64,000 nucleotides of DNA from Zingiber officinale. Lineage: Eukaryota; Streptophyta; Magnoliopsida; Zingiberales; Zingiberaceae. Where the stretch lies: contig NC_055989.1 in assembly GCF_018446385.1 (NCBI RefSeq), positions 131,281,004 through 131,345,003 on the forward strand, in the 5' to 3' direction. The notes under the pieces are model-generated. The model was not told the DNA's origin, ran no database searches, and was given only the letters and a program-made list of their open reading frames with translations. Positions within the stretch are counted from its first letter, which is position 1, and every line of letters starts with the position of its first letter. Below, one piece after another: positions 1 through 11,634 of the stretch. Both the position numbers and the translations under genes were made by a program.

Positions 1-81
1 ATATTTCGTTTGAACTTAAAATAATGTTTCAGAATAACTTTTTTTAGTTTAGATCAAGGTAATTTGTCCAAGTATACTTAC

Positions 82-3000
82 TGTTTGCCAATATCCTCCC
101 ATGTATGGCAGTTGTTATCGATACCATGATATAGTTTGATGATATTTCTGTCCCTCTTGCTGAGTATGGTGTACAAAAGCTGGGTGACTTCATCCTGAAA
201 AGATTTGCAAGTCGATATCATAATGGAAATAAAAAGTAAAAACCAAACATGAATCAAAAGGATTCAGTGAGTTATCAAAAGATTTGTCGAGCCAATTCCC
301 TATCCAAGTAAAAGCCTAGAAAGAGAAAATCCTTGTGTTGCCAATTTAGTGTTTTTTTAACCCTGGTGTTTAAATATGCAGATTGGCCATTCGACTAACC
401 TGAGGCATTGAGACAATGGCTAATGTAGCAGTTCAATCGAAAGAGAGTAAAGGTAGAAAGCATAATATTCCTAGTCAGGATAAGTCGGTCCAGTGACACA
501 GTTTTCAGGCAACAGAAAATGTCCGAAAGTTGCAAATTTGGTGTTTCTAAAGCCAGACTGTTAAACTGGTTCGGTAACTGTTCCACTGCTACAAGTTCAT
601 TGTGTTCCACTTCCATTAAGATAAATAAATAAATAAAAATTGGGTCAATCGGCTTAAATTGTACTAGATTTTGAACGGGGCAGATCCACGACTAATTCAC
701 ATTGAACCCAATGCCAGTCCACTCTTGAGAACAATGCTAGGTTTCTCATAATGAATGTAAATAACGTGTCCGTGTCAATGCACATTGGTTTATGTAACAA
801 TACCTTGAGCGACCATTCCTCAAAAACATGCCAGGGACTATTTTCGACTTTACTATCTGCAATATACTGATGCAAATAAAAGTGTTACAAGATGGAAGAG
901 AATGGCTGAAAGCCAATAGACATCTTAACAAACAGAAAATGAGACGTAAAACTTACGTCATGGAGGGTCTGACCGGGAAGGCCATTCGAGTATGGGAAGG
1001 CTTCCCTATCTAGAGAAAGTACTTTAATCTCAGCCTGCACCAATGAACACTTACTGTGAAGAACAAACTACTACTTGACGATCGAGTAAGTGAAATGCAC
1101 AAAAAGGAAGCTGAACTCATGAAGTACCTGCGTGGCATTTCTCACTTTTTTCTGTGACATATTCAGGGACTCTGCAAGTTTCTGAGATTAAAATATTAAT
1201 TCTAATGTAAGTCATTGTTTTCTATTTAGCATAATGAATGTGATAATGCTAAATTGTGCATCTTAAATTCCTGAACAGCGATAATTAAAATATTTAATCT
1301 GAATACTGATATAGCTTTGCATATCGACGCAGCCACCACAAATGGTGGTAGATGATATGATCATGGAACTAAATGAGGAACATTTAAAAGTTGCAGGTCT
1401 TAACACAAGGAAAATATGATTAAATGAGTAGAAGTGCTTATAGCTACAAATAGCAATTCATAATAACAGGTCATAAATGTATCTTATTATTTCATATCAC
1501 CATCAAGTGTTGTAAAATGGCATAAAACTAATTCAAGTTTTCAAAATATAATTTTTGTGATGTAAAATCTGTTCAACTTTCACCAAATAAGAGTTTGGTT
1601 TCTAAAAATGGGGTTATGTGAAGTAAAAAGTAATCACATTTGAAGATATCAACGAGGATATCATGTGCCCTAGCATTGTCGTCTCTGCTTATTGTAGATG
1701 CCAAGAGTGTGTCGGGGAGGGTGAAAATTCTGTGCTAGAAGAAGAAAACACATAGCCACAAGATGATCCAAAGATAAATCCTACCAGCTTGGGTTCCAAA
1801 GTTTTGAAATCAGATTTAAGATCACAATGAAAAGAAACAACAACAATGATCATTCAACAACTGAAACAATATAAAAGGTTATCATTAGTAATTAGCTGCA
1901 AATATGCCCCAAAACAAAGTGTTGCAGCTAAAGTAAGCATTCCAGGATAACCAAAAAACCATCCAAATAATGATAAAGTCAACTTACCATAATTGATGGT
2001 GTAATTCCTTGGTCCTCCAGTTTAACCTTGGCCTGCCTAATGGAAATTAGTCTTTCATGCAAATGAGCAGGTAGTCTTAATGTCCTAGAGTTCTTAATCA
2101 ATGCTCGTGAGACACCCTGGAAACGAGGAATACTCATGTTAAAGCTGATGTTTCAAAATCAAGTTCAAGAATAAACAAAAAATTGAACATAAGTGTATAC
2201 AACTATGCAAATATAGAGGCCACAACACTCATACATTGAAGATTGTCATGAGGTGACTACTAATAAAACAATGTAGTGGTCTTGCACAGTTGCCTCCCAA
2301 TATCATAACGAAGCCACGAACAATTCAAGGACCAGTTCAGCCACAAGTATCATATATTTACAGAATAAATTGTATTCCTTTGTTAGATTAAATTTTAATG
2401 GAGAAAGGGAAAAAAATCAATAGCTTGACTAGTAGCTTTTCAGTGTTGGTTCTATGATTGCTCATACATGTGTTGTGCAAGCTATGTTAAAGTAACACAG
2501 ACAAACCGATAATCTACCTGCCGTATCCACCAATATACATAAGTAGAAATTCTGAAGCCCTTGGAAGAATCGAACTTTTGTATTCCACGAAGTAGTCCAA
2601 TCAAGCCACCCTGCAGAACAATAAGTGTTTTGATATGCTAGTGATGATGTAAAATCCATGCCAAAAATTATGATATATAATGTAACAAGTCAGTGCAAAT
2701 ATGTGAAGCTGAGAGGAAAAACAAAAGAAACAAAATTTACCTGAATAAGGTCAGCCATATCAACACCCAGGTTATCATACTTTTGTGCAACAGACATTAC
2801 TAGTCGAAGATTGCTCATTGCAAGCTTTTCAGTTGCCAAAGAACACTCAATCATTCTTCTGTGCAATTCAGCACATGACATCCTCAATGAAGAAGCCAGC
2901 TGTTTGTCGGATGGTTCAGATCTCAATTTTTCCTTCAATCTGAAACCACAAATAATACAGTCATAATGTAATTGCAACAAGGGATACAAAAGCTACCAAC

Positions 3001-4284
3001 AGTAGCAAAATAAAATTTCTGAATTCTACAAAATTTAGGCAACCACTTTGATGCATGCTTGCTTTATATTTCTGTCCTTGCAACTTTATAAAAAGAGGTC
3101 TCTAACAATAAGATAGCAGAATATATGAGAAATACCTACCTATTTGTGGGAAATTCTCAAGTATAAATGGAAGAAAAAAAAAATTCAAAGAATCAACTCT
3201 TTTGGTGCCTACAATGACAAGTACGCTCTTCATTTGCTGAACCTCGTAAACAGAATCACTTCTATAATGTGGAGGAACAGTCTTTTTAATTCTCAAGCTT
3301 AGAAGCCTCCAAACAATGGCAATTTGTTCATGCCTTGCAGAATGCTTTTTTAAGAAAAGAATGAAAAACAGAAGTAACTATCTTAAGCAATAAGGTTCCC
3401 CTATAAAATAAAATGTTATGGAGAAGTATGATTAATCTGATGTGTAATTGACAAGAGCACATTCACAGTTGAGCTAGATAAACAAAATTAGTCCTGTATT
3501 AAATGGAGAAAACAATGCTTCTAGCTACAAATTGCTATACTAGTTTTCAGTGTCGAAACAATAAAAGATATGAGACAGATTGTTAATACTTGTCCTACAG
3601 GTGAACGACTCCAAGTTGCACAAGAGAAGTTACTTACTTTAACCTGTGCTCTTCCATCTGAATACCAGCTTCTATTTTTGTTGACAAACTAACCACCTCT
3701 GCATGTGTCAGGAAGGTCTCACTAATTGTACCCCTCACATAACCACTCCTGTTAGATTTAAGTAACTCAGAACTAACACTCAGATGAGGCTGTTTAACTC
3801 TTCTTGCAGGAACCTCGGAAGCATTATACCCAATATATTTTCTCCTGGAAAATGTTCTCCTCTCACGAGCAGATATCCCTGAACGAACAATCAAAGGCAT
3901 CTGCTGGCGTTTCTCAGAAGCAGAAACAGTAGCCAGTTCCAGTTCCCACTGCTTCTCCAACATAGACTTCTGTAGCAATAAGACGACCTCCAGAGATGAT
4001 TCAAAATCAGGCCTTTCATACCATGAATTACTAGTTGAAGGTGCCAAAGTACTGGCACGTTTTTTAAGTGCCTTGATAACATGTTGGCTTCTGTTTGGTG
4101 GTACATTACGCTCAAAGTGCGATGAATCCTGTGCTACTATGGTGCACCTTGTGCAGGAAGCGGTAAATGGCAGGGAACTGTAGTCTGCAATTGGATAAAA
4201 CTTTCCAGCAAACTCAGTCGGGCAGAATGAAGATATCAGAAACCTCTTCCCCGTACTTAGTCCAGTAACAGCTATTGCAGACAT
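82..4284 (-). CDS. SIG1: Plastid RNA polymerase sigma factor SIG1 (SIGA), 3' end missing
   Basis: Nuclear-encoded sigma-70 factor that directs the bacterial-type plastid RNA polymerase (PEP) to promoters in chloroplasts. Eight coding exons are seen, all with GT-AG borders and continuous frame: 4284-3638, 2939-2741, 2610-2518, 2116-1988, 1181-1128, 1034-957, 866-804 and 194-82. The last exon or exons lie off the left edge. The ATG at 4284 opens MSAIAVTGLSTGKRFLISSF, which resembles the start of plant SIG1 and would act as the transit peptide. Exon 2 gives region 1.2 and the start of region 2 (EKLAMSNLRLVMSVAQKYDN). Exon 3 gives FDSSKGFRISTYVYWWIRQ (regions 2.3/2.4), exon 4 SRTLRLPAHLHERL (region 3), exon 5 LAESLNMSQKKVRNAT, and exon 8 the start of region 4. 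Region 4 is less conserved than I expect for the family (ILSKRDRNIIKLYHGIDNN). Identity is very likely; whether the protein is functional depends on the missing end. Confidence 0.5.
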
Positions 4285-5493
4285 CGACCAACCTAAAATG
4301 TATGCTGTAAATGTTGCGCTGGCTCACAATTTCATGCATCCAAAACCATGTAAGTAAGCTGTTGTATCATAGCAATCCACCTAAAGAAATCAAATGGCAT
4401 ATTCTCAATCTTTGTTTAGAAAAAATGACAACGGCATTATAAAAATGAGGTAAACAATTTTTTTTTTAAAAAAAAAGGTACGACAGAGCTTGATAAAGTT
4501 AAACCCTAGCCTCGATACTCGTAATTAGGTTGGATTACCAGAAAAGAAATGGTGAAATCTACCAACCAGCTGACCTGACCAACATCAAATCTAAAAAAAG
4601 GGGTAACCTCGGACATGCGAAGGGCATGCCGCACCAAAGCGAAACAGCCGTGCGGACGAAGCTTGTTGCTGGAAAAGCGATGCAATCCGAATCAGAAACA
4701 GCAACGCTATCAATATGGACGAATCAACCACACAAACACATCCTTTCGTCGGATCCACGCATTTACCAGCAAAGAAAATGGCGAATCGACAAACTCTCGA
4801 TTGCTGAATCGGACGCCTTTAAAGCAGATTCCGGATGGGCGTGACGCACCAAGGCGGGCGGGGCAGTTGTGCCGCCGCAGATGGTAGTTGAAAAGGCGGT
4901 GAAACCAGAGCGGAGACGCAGAGAAGCGGCAACAACTATTGATTGCATGAGAGAGAAGAAAGCGACACGGGAGGAGCAGAATCCATTGGCCATGGCGGAT
5001 AATCTCACGAGCAGCCAGTGGCGTACGTTGCTCCATTTGGCCACGAACAGATAGACCCGATGAAGCCGGTATCGTAGTTATCGACGTGATCTCGTACCCA
5101 GACAGGGAAAATTACAATTCACCCCACACATTGAACATTTTCAAAAATTTCCTTACAACTATAAGATTATCTGCATCCTTCAACAGGGATGCACCGTGTG
5201 ACTCTTAAATGTATTTTATGTAAATTGAAAGAGTAAAATAGAAAATTCATTTGGATTCTTAAATCTCCTTAATTATTAGAACGTTAAGTATTTGGATCGA
5301 ATTTAAAAGAGATAAAATGCTCGTAAATGTTCGATTATTTAGCTCACATTATCATTCTCGTTTCTAAATGAATAATTTATGGTCGTTCACAATGGAGGAC
5401 AAAGCGGTCAATCCCTACTCGCCACTCCACTCACTGTGTCGCTCGACAAAGCAAGCAGCGCTAGCTTCAGCATCGCTACCGCGAGAGGAAGAC
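4285..5493. promoter_or_regulatory. Bidirectional intergenic region between SIG1 and the DUF1218 gene
   Basis: This 1.2 kb separates two divergent genes and must hold both promoters and 5'UTRs. About 4600-5060 is GC-rich and has overlapping open frames on both strands with no recognisable protein, more consistent with 5'UTR or promoter DNA than with a gene. About 5100-5400 is AT-rich. A TATA box could not be assigned with confidence for either gene. Confidence 0.5.
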
Positions 5494-8127
5494 ATGGAGA
5501 AGAAAGTGGTGCTGATCTGCGCCTTCGTGGGCTTCCTGGGGATTCTCTCTTCCGCGCTCGGCTTCGCCGCCGAAGCCACCCGGATCAAGGTTCGCCGCCT
5601 CAATCGCCCCTCTCCTTAATGTTTTGTTCGTGGGATGCTGTTCTTCGATCGACATTTCATGGTTCGATGGATTTTCTTCGACTTTCCTAGTTTGCTGAGG
5701 TCGATCCGGTGCCAGTCATTTGAAACAGACTGTAGCTTGGAGCCGGATCCCGTGACGATCTTTCGCCCCCGTTTATTGCGTTGGTGTTGATAGGGTTCAG
5801 ATTGGGTGTGGTGACTAGATGGTTCTTCTTTCAGCTTACTTCTCATTGTTCAACCTCGATCGCACCATTAATGTGTACTTTAAAACTGGATCTTGTGATT
5901 AGGGTTTGGAGACATATGCTTAGCATTTTTACTTCTGTCATGGTGAAATTTCTTGTTCTACGTTGTGGATCCTGCTGATTAGAAGGCATCCTCCAGTACT
6001 TGTTCTGTCTGATGATGAAACCCTAGTATCTTCTTCTCCCCACCCCTCGATCATATTAGTTTCGAATCTGTTCTCAGGTTTTGTTTTTTCTTTAAAGAAG
6101 GATAGTTGCAAGTGGATTCGAATTTTGTAAAAACTCTCAGGTTGTTGTTGCAACATGATCAGATGTTTCATGCTTGCAAGCTAATTCCATTTGGTTAAGA
6201 AAACCTCATTGATAATGTGGATTATTTGTTCTTTTTATCGAGCTTTCCATTCATGGTACATTCTTTTGGTTACACGATAAATCGTGGTTTGCCTACAGCC
6301 ATCCTATAGGCATGATCAAGCATTGTCCATTTCAATTTACCTTTTATGCATCGAGGCAAGCTTTTACTTCGAAAACCTTGACCAGGCCATGAGATCCTTG
6401 TTCGAGCATAATGTTTTTCCTCTACCCTGCAGGTTTCTGATGTGCAGATGACTTCTCTAGGCCAATGCTCCTACCCAAAGAGCCCAGCTCTAGCTCTGGG
6501 TTTGTTAGCAGCGGTTGCGCTTATGATTGCTCAAGCTATTATAAACACCGTAGCCGGGTGCATATGTTGCAAGAACTATCCAAATCCATCCGATACCAAC
6601 TGGACAATTGGATTGATCTCATTCATCGCTTCTTGGTAAATTTTTATCAGCATTAGGTGCATTTTATGGCTTAAACAATTTGTGCCACTTTTCGTTAGTT
6701 CTTTATCTCTTTAGATATTGGAACTTCTTACTATTTTAGAGTTAGACATCGGCATCTGACAAGCTACATGTTTGGTGTGTCTTGCATTTGATAACTCTGT
6801 TAGCTCTTTACAACATTCGACTTTGTTGAGCTTCTTTTTTTTTCCCCTTAATTCTGATAAAACACTTTCAAGCCAAATGCATTGTATTATGGTATATTCA
6901 TATAACTCAAAACTCAATTCAGGACTCATAGTTAGACGAGTACGAGTACTGCTGAATTGATGGAGCCTCTTTCGGTTTGCTTGAGGTAAGTTTGGGTCAC
7001 ACTGAAAGTTTTTTGGGGTTCAGTTCACCTCGTCTACGGTAGTCAAACATAGGCTATAAATAGTCTGCTCTCCACTGGGATAGTCTCAGTTGTCAAGCGA
7101 TTTAGTTCAGCTCAAAATAGTTTGGTTCTTATTGAGTTTGCATGAGCTGGGGAGCAACTCGGTTAAGGTGGAATGCAGACTCTAGAAGGATATTGCTTGC
7201 CTGGGCAAGACAGTCTGGTCTCGACGAAGTTGGCTTGGGCGAGTGTGGGTGGTGCACTGCAATGAGCTTGAGCTTGGCTCTAAATGAGGCTGTAGAAAGT
7301 TCTCAAGAAATACTATTGAGACTCTAAAAACTTACCATTTTAGTGACAAGAGAACACCCCTTATATATATATATATTGTAATTCAGGTGTCCAAGCTTCA
7401 CCCCACTAACCCTAGAGGTAGATGATCTTCCCCCCGGTTCATTTATTGTGTACCATCCTACAACCACCCCTTTTATATGCCTTTGAGGACGATTGCTGGA
7501 AACACCCTTTTGCCACTTGGTATAGCTTGGTTGGCTCCTAAATTGTGACTGAACAGATTTTACATGTGGAAGCATCTATGAGATTCCTGCCTTGACACAT
7601 AGCATACTGACTATAACTTTTATCATATTAGATTTCGATGACACACTAATAACACAATAAATTTATAAAAAAACAGTGTTATGGCATGCCATTCTCTGTT
7701 TTGATACACTATTCCCCACCTCTTAGAGTTCGACAAACTTAAAATTTTTCAGTTTGCACCCTTTTGGTTCATTTAATGCTGGGAACTTATCGACAGTTTC
7801 TTTCTTAATCCCCGCAGGATTACTTTCATAATTGCCTTCGTCTTGTTGCTGAGCGGTGCAGCCTTAAACAACCAGTGGGGACAAGAAAGAATGTACTTCG
7901 GTGAGTACTGCTATGTCGTCAAGGCAGGGGTATTCATCGGAGGGGCCGTCCTATCCCTTGCAAGTGTTTCACTCGGCATCGTCTATTATGTTTCTGCTTC
8001 ATTGCCAAAGAGCATACAGCCATGGAATCCACAACAAAGTCAAGGCGTCGCAATGGGTCACCCCCAACCGCAAATGAACCCAGTATTCGTGCACGAGGAT
8101 ACGTATAACCGGCAGCAATTCCCCTGA
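5494..8127 (+). CDS. DUF1218 four-helix membrane protein (MODIFYING WALL LIGNIN-like)
   Basis: Three exons, 5494-5589, 6433-6635 and 7818-8127, join in frame to 202 residues. All introns are GT-AG and the second splits a Trp codon. Exon 1 reads MEKKVVLICAFVGFLGILSS and then ALGFAAEATRIK, the typical DUF1218 start: a cleavable signal or first membrane helix. Helix 2 is around ALALGLLAAVALMIAQAIIN, helix 3 around WTIGLISFIASWITFIIAFV and helix 4 around KAGVFIGGAVLSLASVSLGI. Conserved cysteines occur in QCSYPKSP, GCICC and GEYCYVV. The tail is hydrophilic and rich in Pro and Gln. Some Arabidopsis relatives (MWL-1/-2) affect lignin content of secondary walls; others have no known role. Family assignment is firm, the function here is not. 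The start is fixed by the exon 1 frame; a longer N-terminus has no support. Confidence 0.5.
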
Positions 8128-9177
8128 ACCCGACAGCTTGTTTCGCTCAACTTGCTGGAGTTTCACGACCCTCAAGCTCCTCCAGTGATTGTTAAGGCTT
8201 GAAGATATGGGTGTGTTTAGTCGAGTAGTAATGATTTTGTATGATAATCACTTGATTGTAAAAGGGTTGTCGTGTGGGGAAGATTGCAGTTTGCGAGTGA
8301 TATAAGACGAACATTAATTATAATGCTCTTGAAATTTAGGGAATTTGAGTGGATTATGGCAGCTGTGACTTATGCCACCAAATTGAACAAGTCAAAATTG
8401 AACTCATCCAGTTTTTTTTTTTGGATAAATCAAATTGACCAAACTTTATTATTAAAATTAAACAAATCGACTGAGTACAATACAATTGACTCATATTTTA
8501 ATTAGTTTAATCAATTTTTAGATCTTAAAACTGAGATTTTTTAAATACAAATTTAAATTAACCAAATCAAAATTTCAAATTCTACTGGTTCAATCAATTA
8601 TTTTAATTTAATCTATATAGAATTAATGGTTAAAATTGTGAAATTGATAAAAACAACTTAATAAACTTAATTTTATTTTCGAATTAGTTTAAAATTAATT
8701 TGGACAATTATCATATGCTCAAAATTTTCAATGATAAATGGCATTTTTTTTTTAATACGAACATATTTTTCTAAAAATTCGATGCCAAATTGCAAAAAAA
8801 AAAAAAAAAAAAAAACAAATTGACCGACTAATTTTTGTCTGCTGCGAAATAGGTAGAAATTCGGTGGACTTATCCATTCTCGAAGTCATCCAAATCGACA
8901 CTTTTGACAAATAGGGGAAAAAAAATCCAAAAATAATTATTAATAACAATCACAATAGTCTTTTTCAATGGGACCAAGGCTTCAATAATTGAAAGATAAT
9001 AATAATACAATGATTTAGACATTTTAACTAGTAGTATAAATGGTTATATTCTTATGATCGGATCTATCATCCAGAACTAGTTTATAACGCTAACTAGATT
9101 TATTATAAATGGTTCCAGCATTATTCCTCTGGAAAAAAAATCTTACTATTTTTTAGTCATTTATTTTACGATACATG
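8128..9177. other. AT-rich 3' flank and intergenic DNA
   Basis: Holds the 3'UTR of the DUF1218 gene followed by AT-rich DNA with short repeated words (AAATTGACCAA, AAATTAACCAAATC) and a 20-odd base A tract near 8794-8815. No coding region, RNA gene or clear transposon terminus was recognised. Confidence 0.5.
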
Positions 9178-9912
9178 TGTTGGTATAGAGAGTATTAGAC
9201 AATTGAATCTAAATTTTGATTATAGCAAAGAGGTTCAAAATTAAATAATTTTATGATCTAACAAGTGTAACTAAGTTTACAAAAAAGTCTTAAGTGATCT
9301 TAGGCAAAGGAAAAGTCCTAGTTGAGGCTAGACAGGTAGAAAGTCCTAGGTTGCGGTTAGACAACGAAGTCTTGGTCTGATGAATTGGACAAAGTCTTGG
9401 CGGGTCGAGAAGTTGAGCGAAATCCTAGAGTCGAGGTCTATAAGTGAAAATCCTAGGAGTCGCTGACACTGGGTGGAAGACCGGATGGGTCTGTTGGGAC
9501 CTTGACGTCCGCTAGAGGGGGGGTGAATAGCGTCTCACCCAAAACTTTACTTCCTATAATGTTAGTGCACAGCGGAATACAAAAGCAAACTAACAAATAC
9601 GAAAGTTAACCTAAAACAAGAAGGAAGAAGACAACAAACCAAACACAAACCCTAACACAAGGTGTGTACGTGGTTCGGAGATAACTTGCTCCTACTCCAC
9701 GGCGTGTCCGTAAGGTGGACGATCCCTCAATCCGTCGGTGGATTAGTCCCCGGCAAACTCCGGCTAGCTCAACCTCCTTGTGGGTGGAGAAACCTCACCA
9801 CAACTCCAACCAAGACCTCTTGGCACACAAAGATCTCTTGAGCACTTTGGTGACTACTAATTAGGCTTTAACCAAGTCTAATTTCGTCACCTTGCCCGGC
9901 CATACCAAGCTC

Positions 9913-9922
9913 CTTCTTATAG
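9913..9922 (-). promoter_or_regulatory. LTR TATA box
   Basis: The minus strand reads CTATAAGAAG, followed downstream by the rest of the LTR. The palindrome cluster at 9958-10079 is immediately upstream of it in the direction of transcription. The same arrangement is present in the other LTR near 13774. Inference from sequence and position. Confidence 0.5.
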
Positions 9923-9957
9923 AGCTTGGAACAAATCAGAACCTAATTTGCCCGTTA

Positions 9958-10079
9958 CCAGTCGACTGGTCAATGCACCAGTCGACTGGTCAATGCACCA
10001 GTCGACTGGTGCCAACGACTGTCTCAACGGCTCTCTGCTACAGTGCATCAGTTGACTGCTACAATCATCAGTCGACTGC
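9958..10079. repeat. Palindrome cluster CAGTCGACTG in the U3 region
   Basis: Perfect 10-bp palindromes CAGTCGACTG, often extended to ACCAGTCGACTGGT, begin at 9959, 9979 and 9999. Another lies near 10069, with a one-base variant CAGTTGACTG near 10048. The first three are spaced 20 bp apart. Repeats of CTACAGTA follow to about 10130. Confidence 0.5.
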
Positions 10080-10567
10080 TACAGTAACGCTACAGTAACT
10101 CTACAGTACTGCTACAGTAGCGCTACAGTAAACCCTAATTTTAGGATTTTGCCTCGAGTACATTCACTCAGCACTCGTTCTCGCCCGACCAACCTAGACC
10201 TAGCCTTCTAGCCTCCTCCATTAGCCTCGCGTCCCTCGGATGTCTTCCCATCCTTCACGTCTTGCCTTCTAGAGCTTCCTTCGGCCTTGTCCATATTGTC
10301 GGGTCTTCCTTTGCCAAGAGGCTCCTCACCTCCGGGGCTTCATCCATTGCCAAGTCACACTTGGACTTACGTTGTCAAGACTACATGCTTGGACTTACAC
10401 CGCCAAGACTCATTCTTGGACTTTCCTCCTTTGCCAAGATCACACTTGGACTTTCCTTGTTGTACCTGTATCCTGCACACTCACAATGCATATCAAATAC
10501 AACAATAAACCTAACTTAAACCTTTGCCCAAACATCAAAACCTAGGGCACCTAGATTGGTTCAACAA

Positions 10568-10585
10568 TCTCCCCCTTTTTGATGT
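10568..10585 (-). other. Polypurine tract
   Basis: The minus strand reads CATCAAAAAGGGGGAGAT, directly against the 3' LTR start TGTTGAACC. This is the normal site for plus-strand priming. Close variants abut the LTRs at 31161, 35222, 36606 and 49610. Confidence 0.5.
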
Positions 10586-11634
10586 TTGGCAACCTGTTTA
10601 AGTTAGGGAAACATAAATGTAATACATATGCAAATAAATATGCAAATCAACTCATGCATAAATAATGGAACCTAAATCCCTAGGCTCCCCCTTCACCTAA
10701 GCTCTCCCTTGAGCTAGGATTTCCCGCAAAGGTAAACTTCTCCTCCTTTGCCTAAACAATCGCTCCCCCTTCATCTATGCTCCCCTTCGAGCTAGGATTT
10801 CTTACAAAGGTGTATAGGTTTTCCACTTAAACCTAAAATTCTCCCCCTTTGCCATACATCAAAAAGAGCTTCAACAATATCTCAATTGTTGAAAACATGT
10901 CATCCAAATTGACCCTAAACTCATGTATTTATCTCCCATGGATCTCATACATTTAAACGAGTTGACACGGTCAAGAACAACGTTGAAAAACACGTTTAGG
11001 CTGGTATCAGTCGACTGCCCTAAGTGCCAGTCGACTGCCCCCTTCGACAGAACCTTACAGAAACATTCTGTAGTTGAAATCTACTGTTACCAGTCGACTG
11101 GTCTTGTTACCAGTCGACTGCCCTCATAAAAATGAGCTTACAAAGACATTCTGTGCTCAAAAACACTGTTACCAGTCGACTGGTATCTGTACCAGTCGAC
11201 TGGTACCCTATTTTTGAAAAAATCAGCCTTTTCAGGCCAACTTCAGAAATGCACCAGAAATTCCACAGACCTCCAAAAATTCTCAAATTTTGTGGAGAGG
11301 TCTATTGTACCCATGTCTACTTGGAAAAAATATATATAAAAATATATTTATCACAGATCCCAAAATTGACACAAAATTCAAAACTAGCTAAATTGTTCAA
11401 TTAAACCTTGACCTAAAGTCCTAGTTTTGGCTTCCTCTTGATGTATCTGCCCATACTAAACCATAATGCATTACTAGCATTAGTTTATATGGCATCTCTA
11501 CATCAAAAACTAATTTTCATGCAATATGAACTCAATTCATATTTCTATGCATGAAACTCAACTCAATTGTGTCAACCCACTATGTTAGAGACTTAAGTCC
11601 GTCTCCTAACCACTTGGCACATTTGATAACCCAT
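10586..11634 (-). repeat. Internal non-coding region with a second CAGTCGACTG cluster
   Basis: The stretch between the end of gag and the polypurine tract has no supported gene. At about 11007-11210 it holds six copies of the LTR palindrome CAGTCGACTG, most with a flanking ACC or GGT. The rest is AT-rich with CTCCCC-type words. The role is unknown; a 3'UTR or packaging function is possible. Confidence 0.5.

Larger units (their letters stand above)
9492..10567 (-). repeat. 3' LTR of the gag-only element
   Basis: 1076 bp. On the minus strand it begins TGTTGAACCAATC and ends GGTCCCAACA. Near that end is the conserved CTAGAGGGGGGGTGAATAGC (plus-strand reading, about 9512-9531). It has one more copy than its partner LTR of the 21-bp unit that contains CAGTCGACTG. 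A minus-strand TATA box lies at 9913-9922. Confidence 0.5.

Noticed and set aside
4530..5054. Overlapping frames on both strands between SIG1 and the DUF1218 gene
   Set aside because: No recognisable domain, both strands open because of GC content; treated as promoter or 5'UTR.
8790..8815. A tract as a retroposon tail
   Set aside because: No element body or target duplication could be defined next to it.
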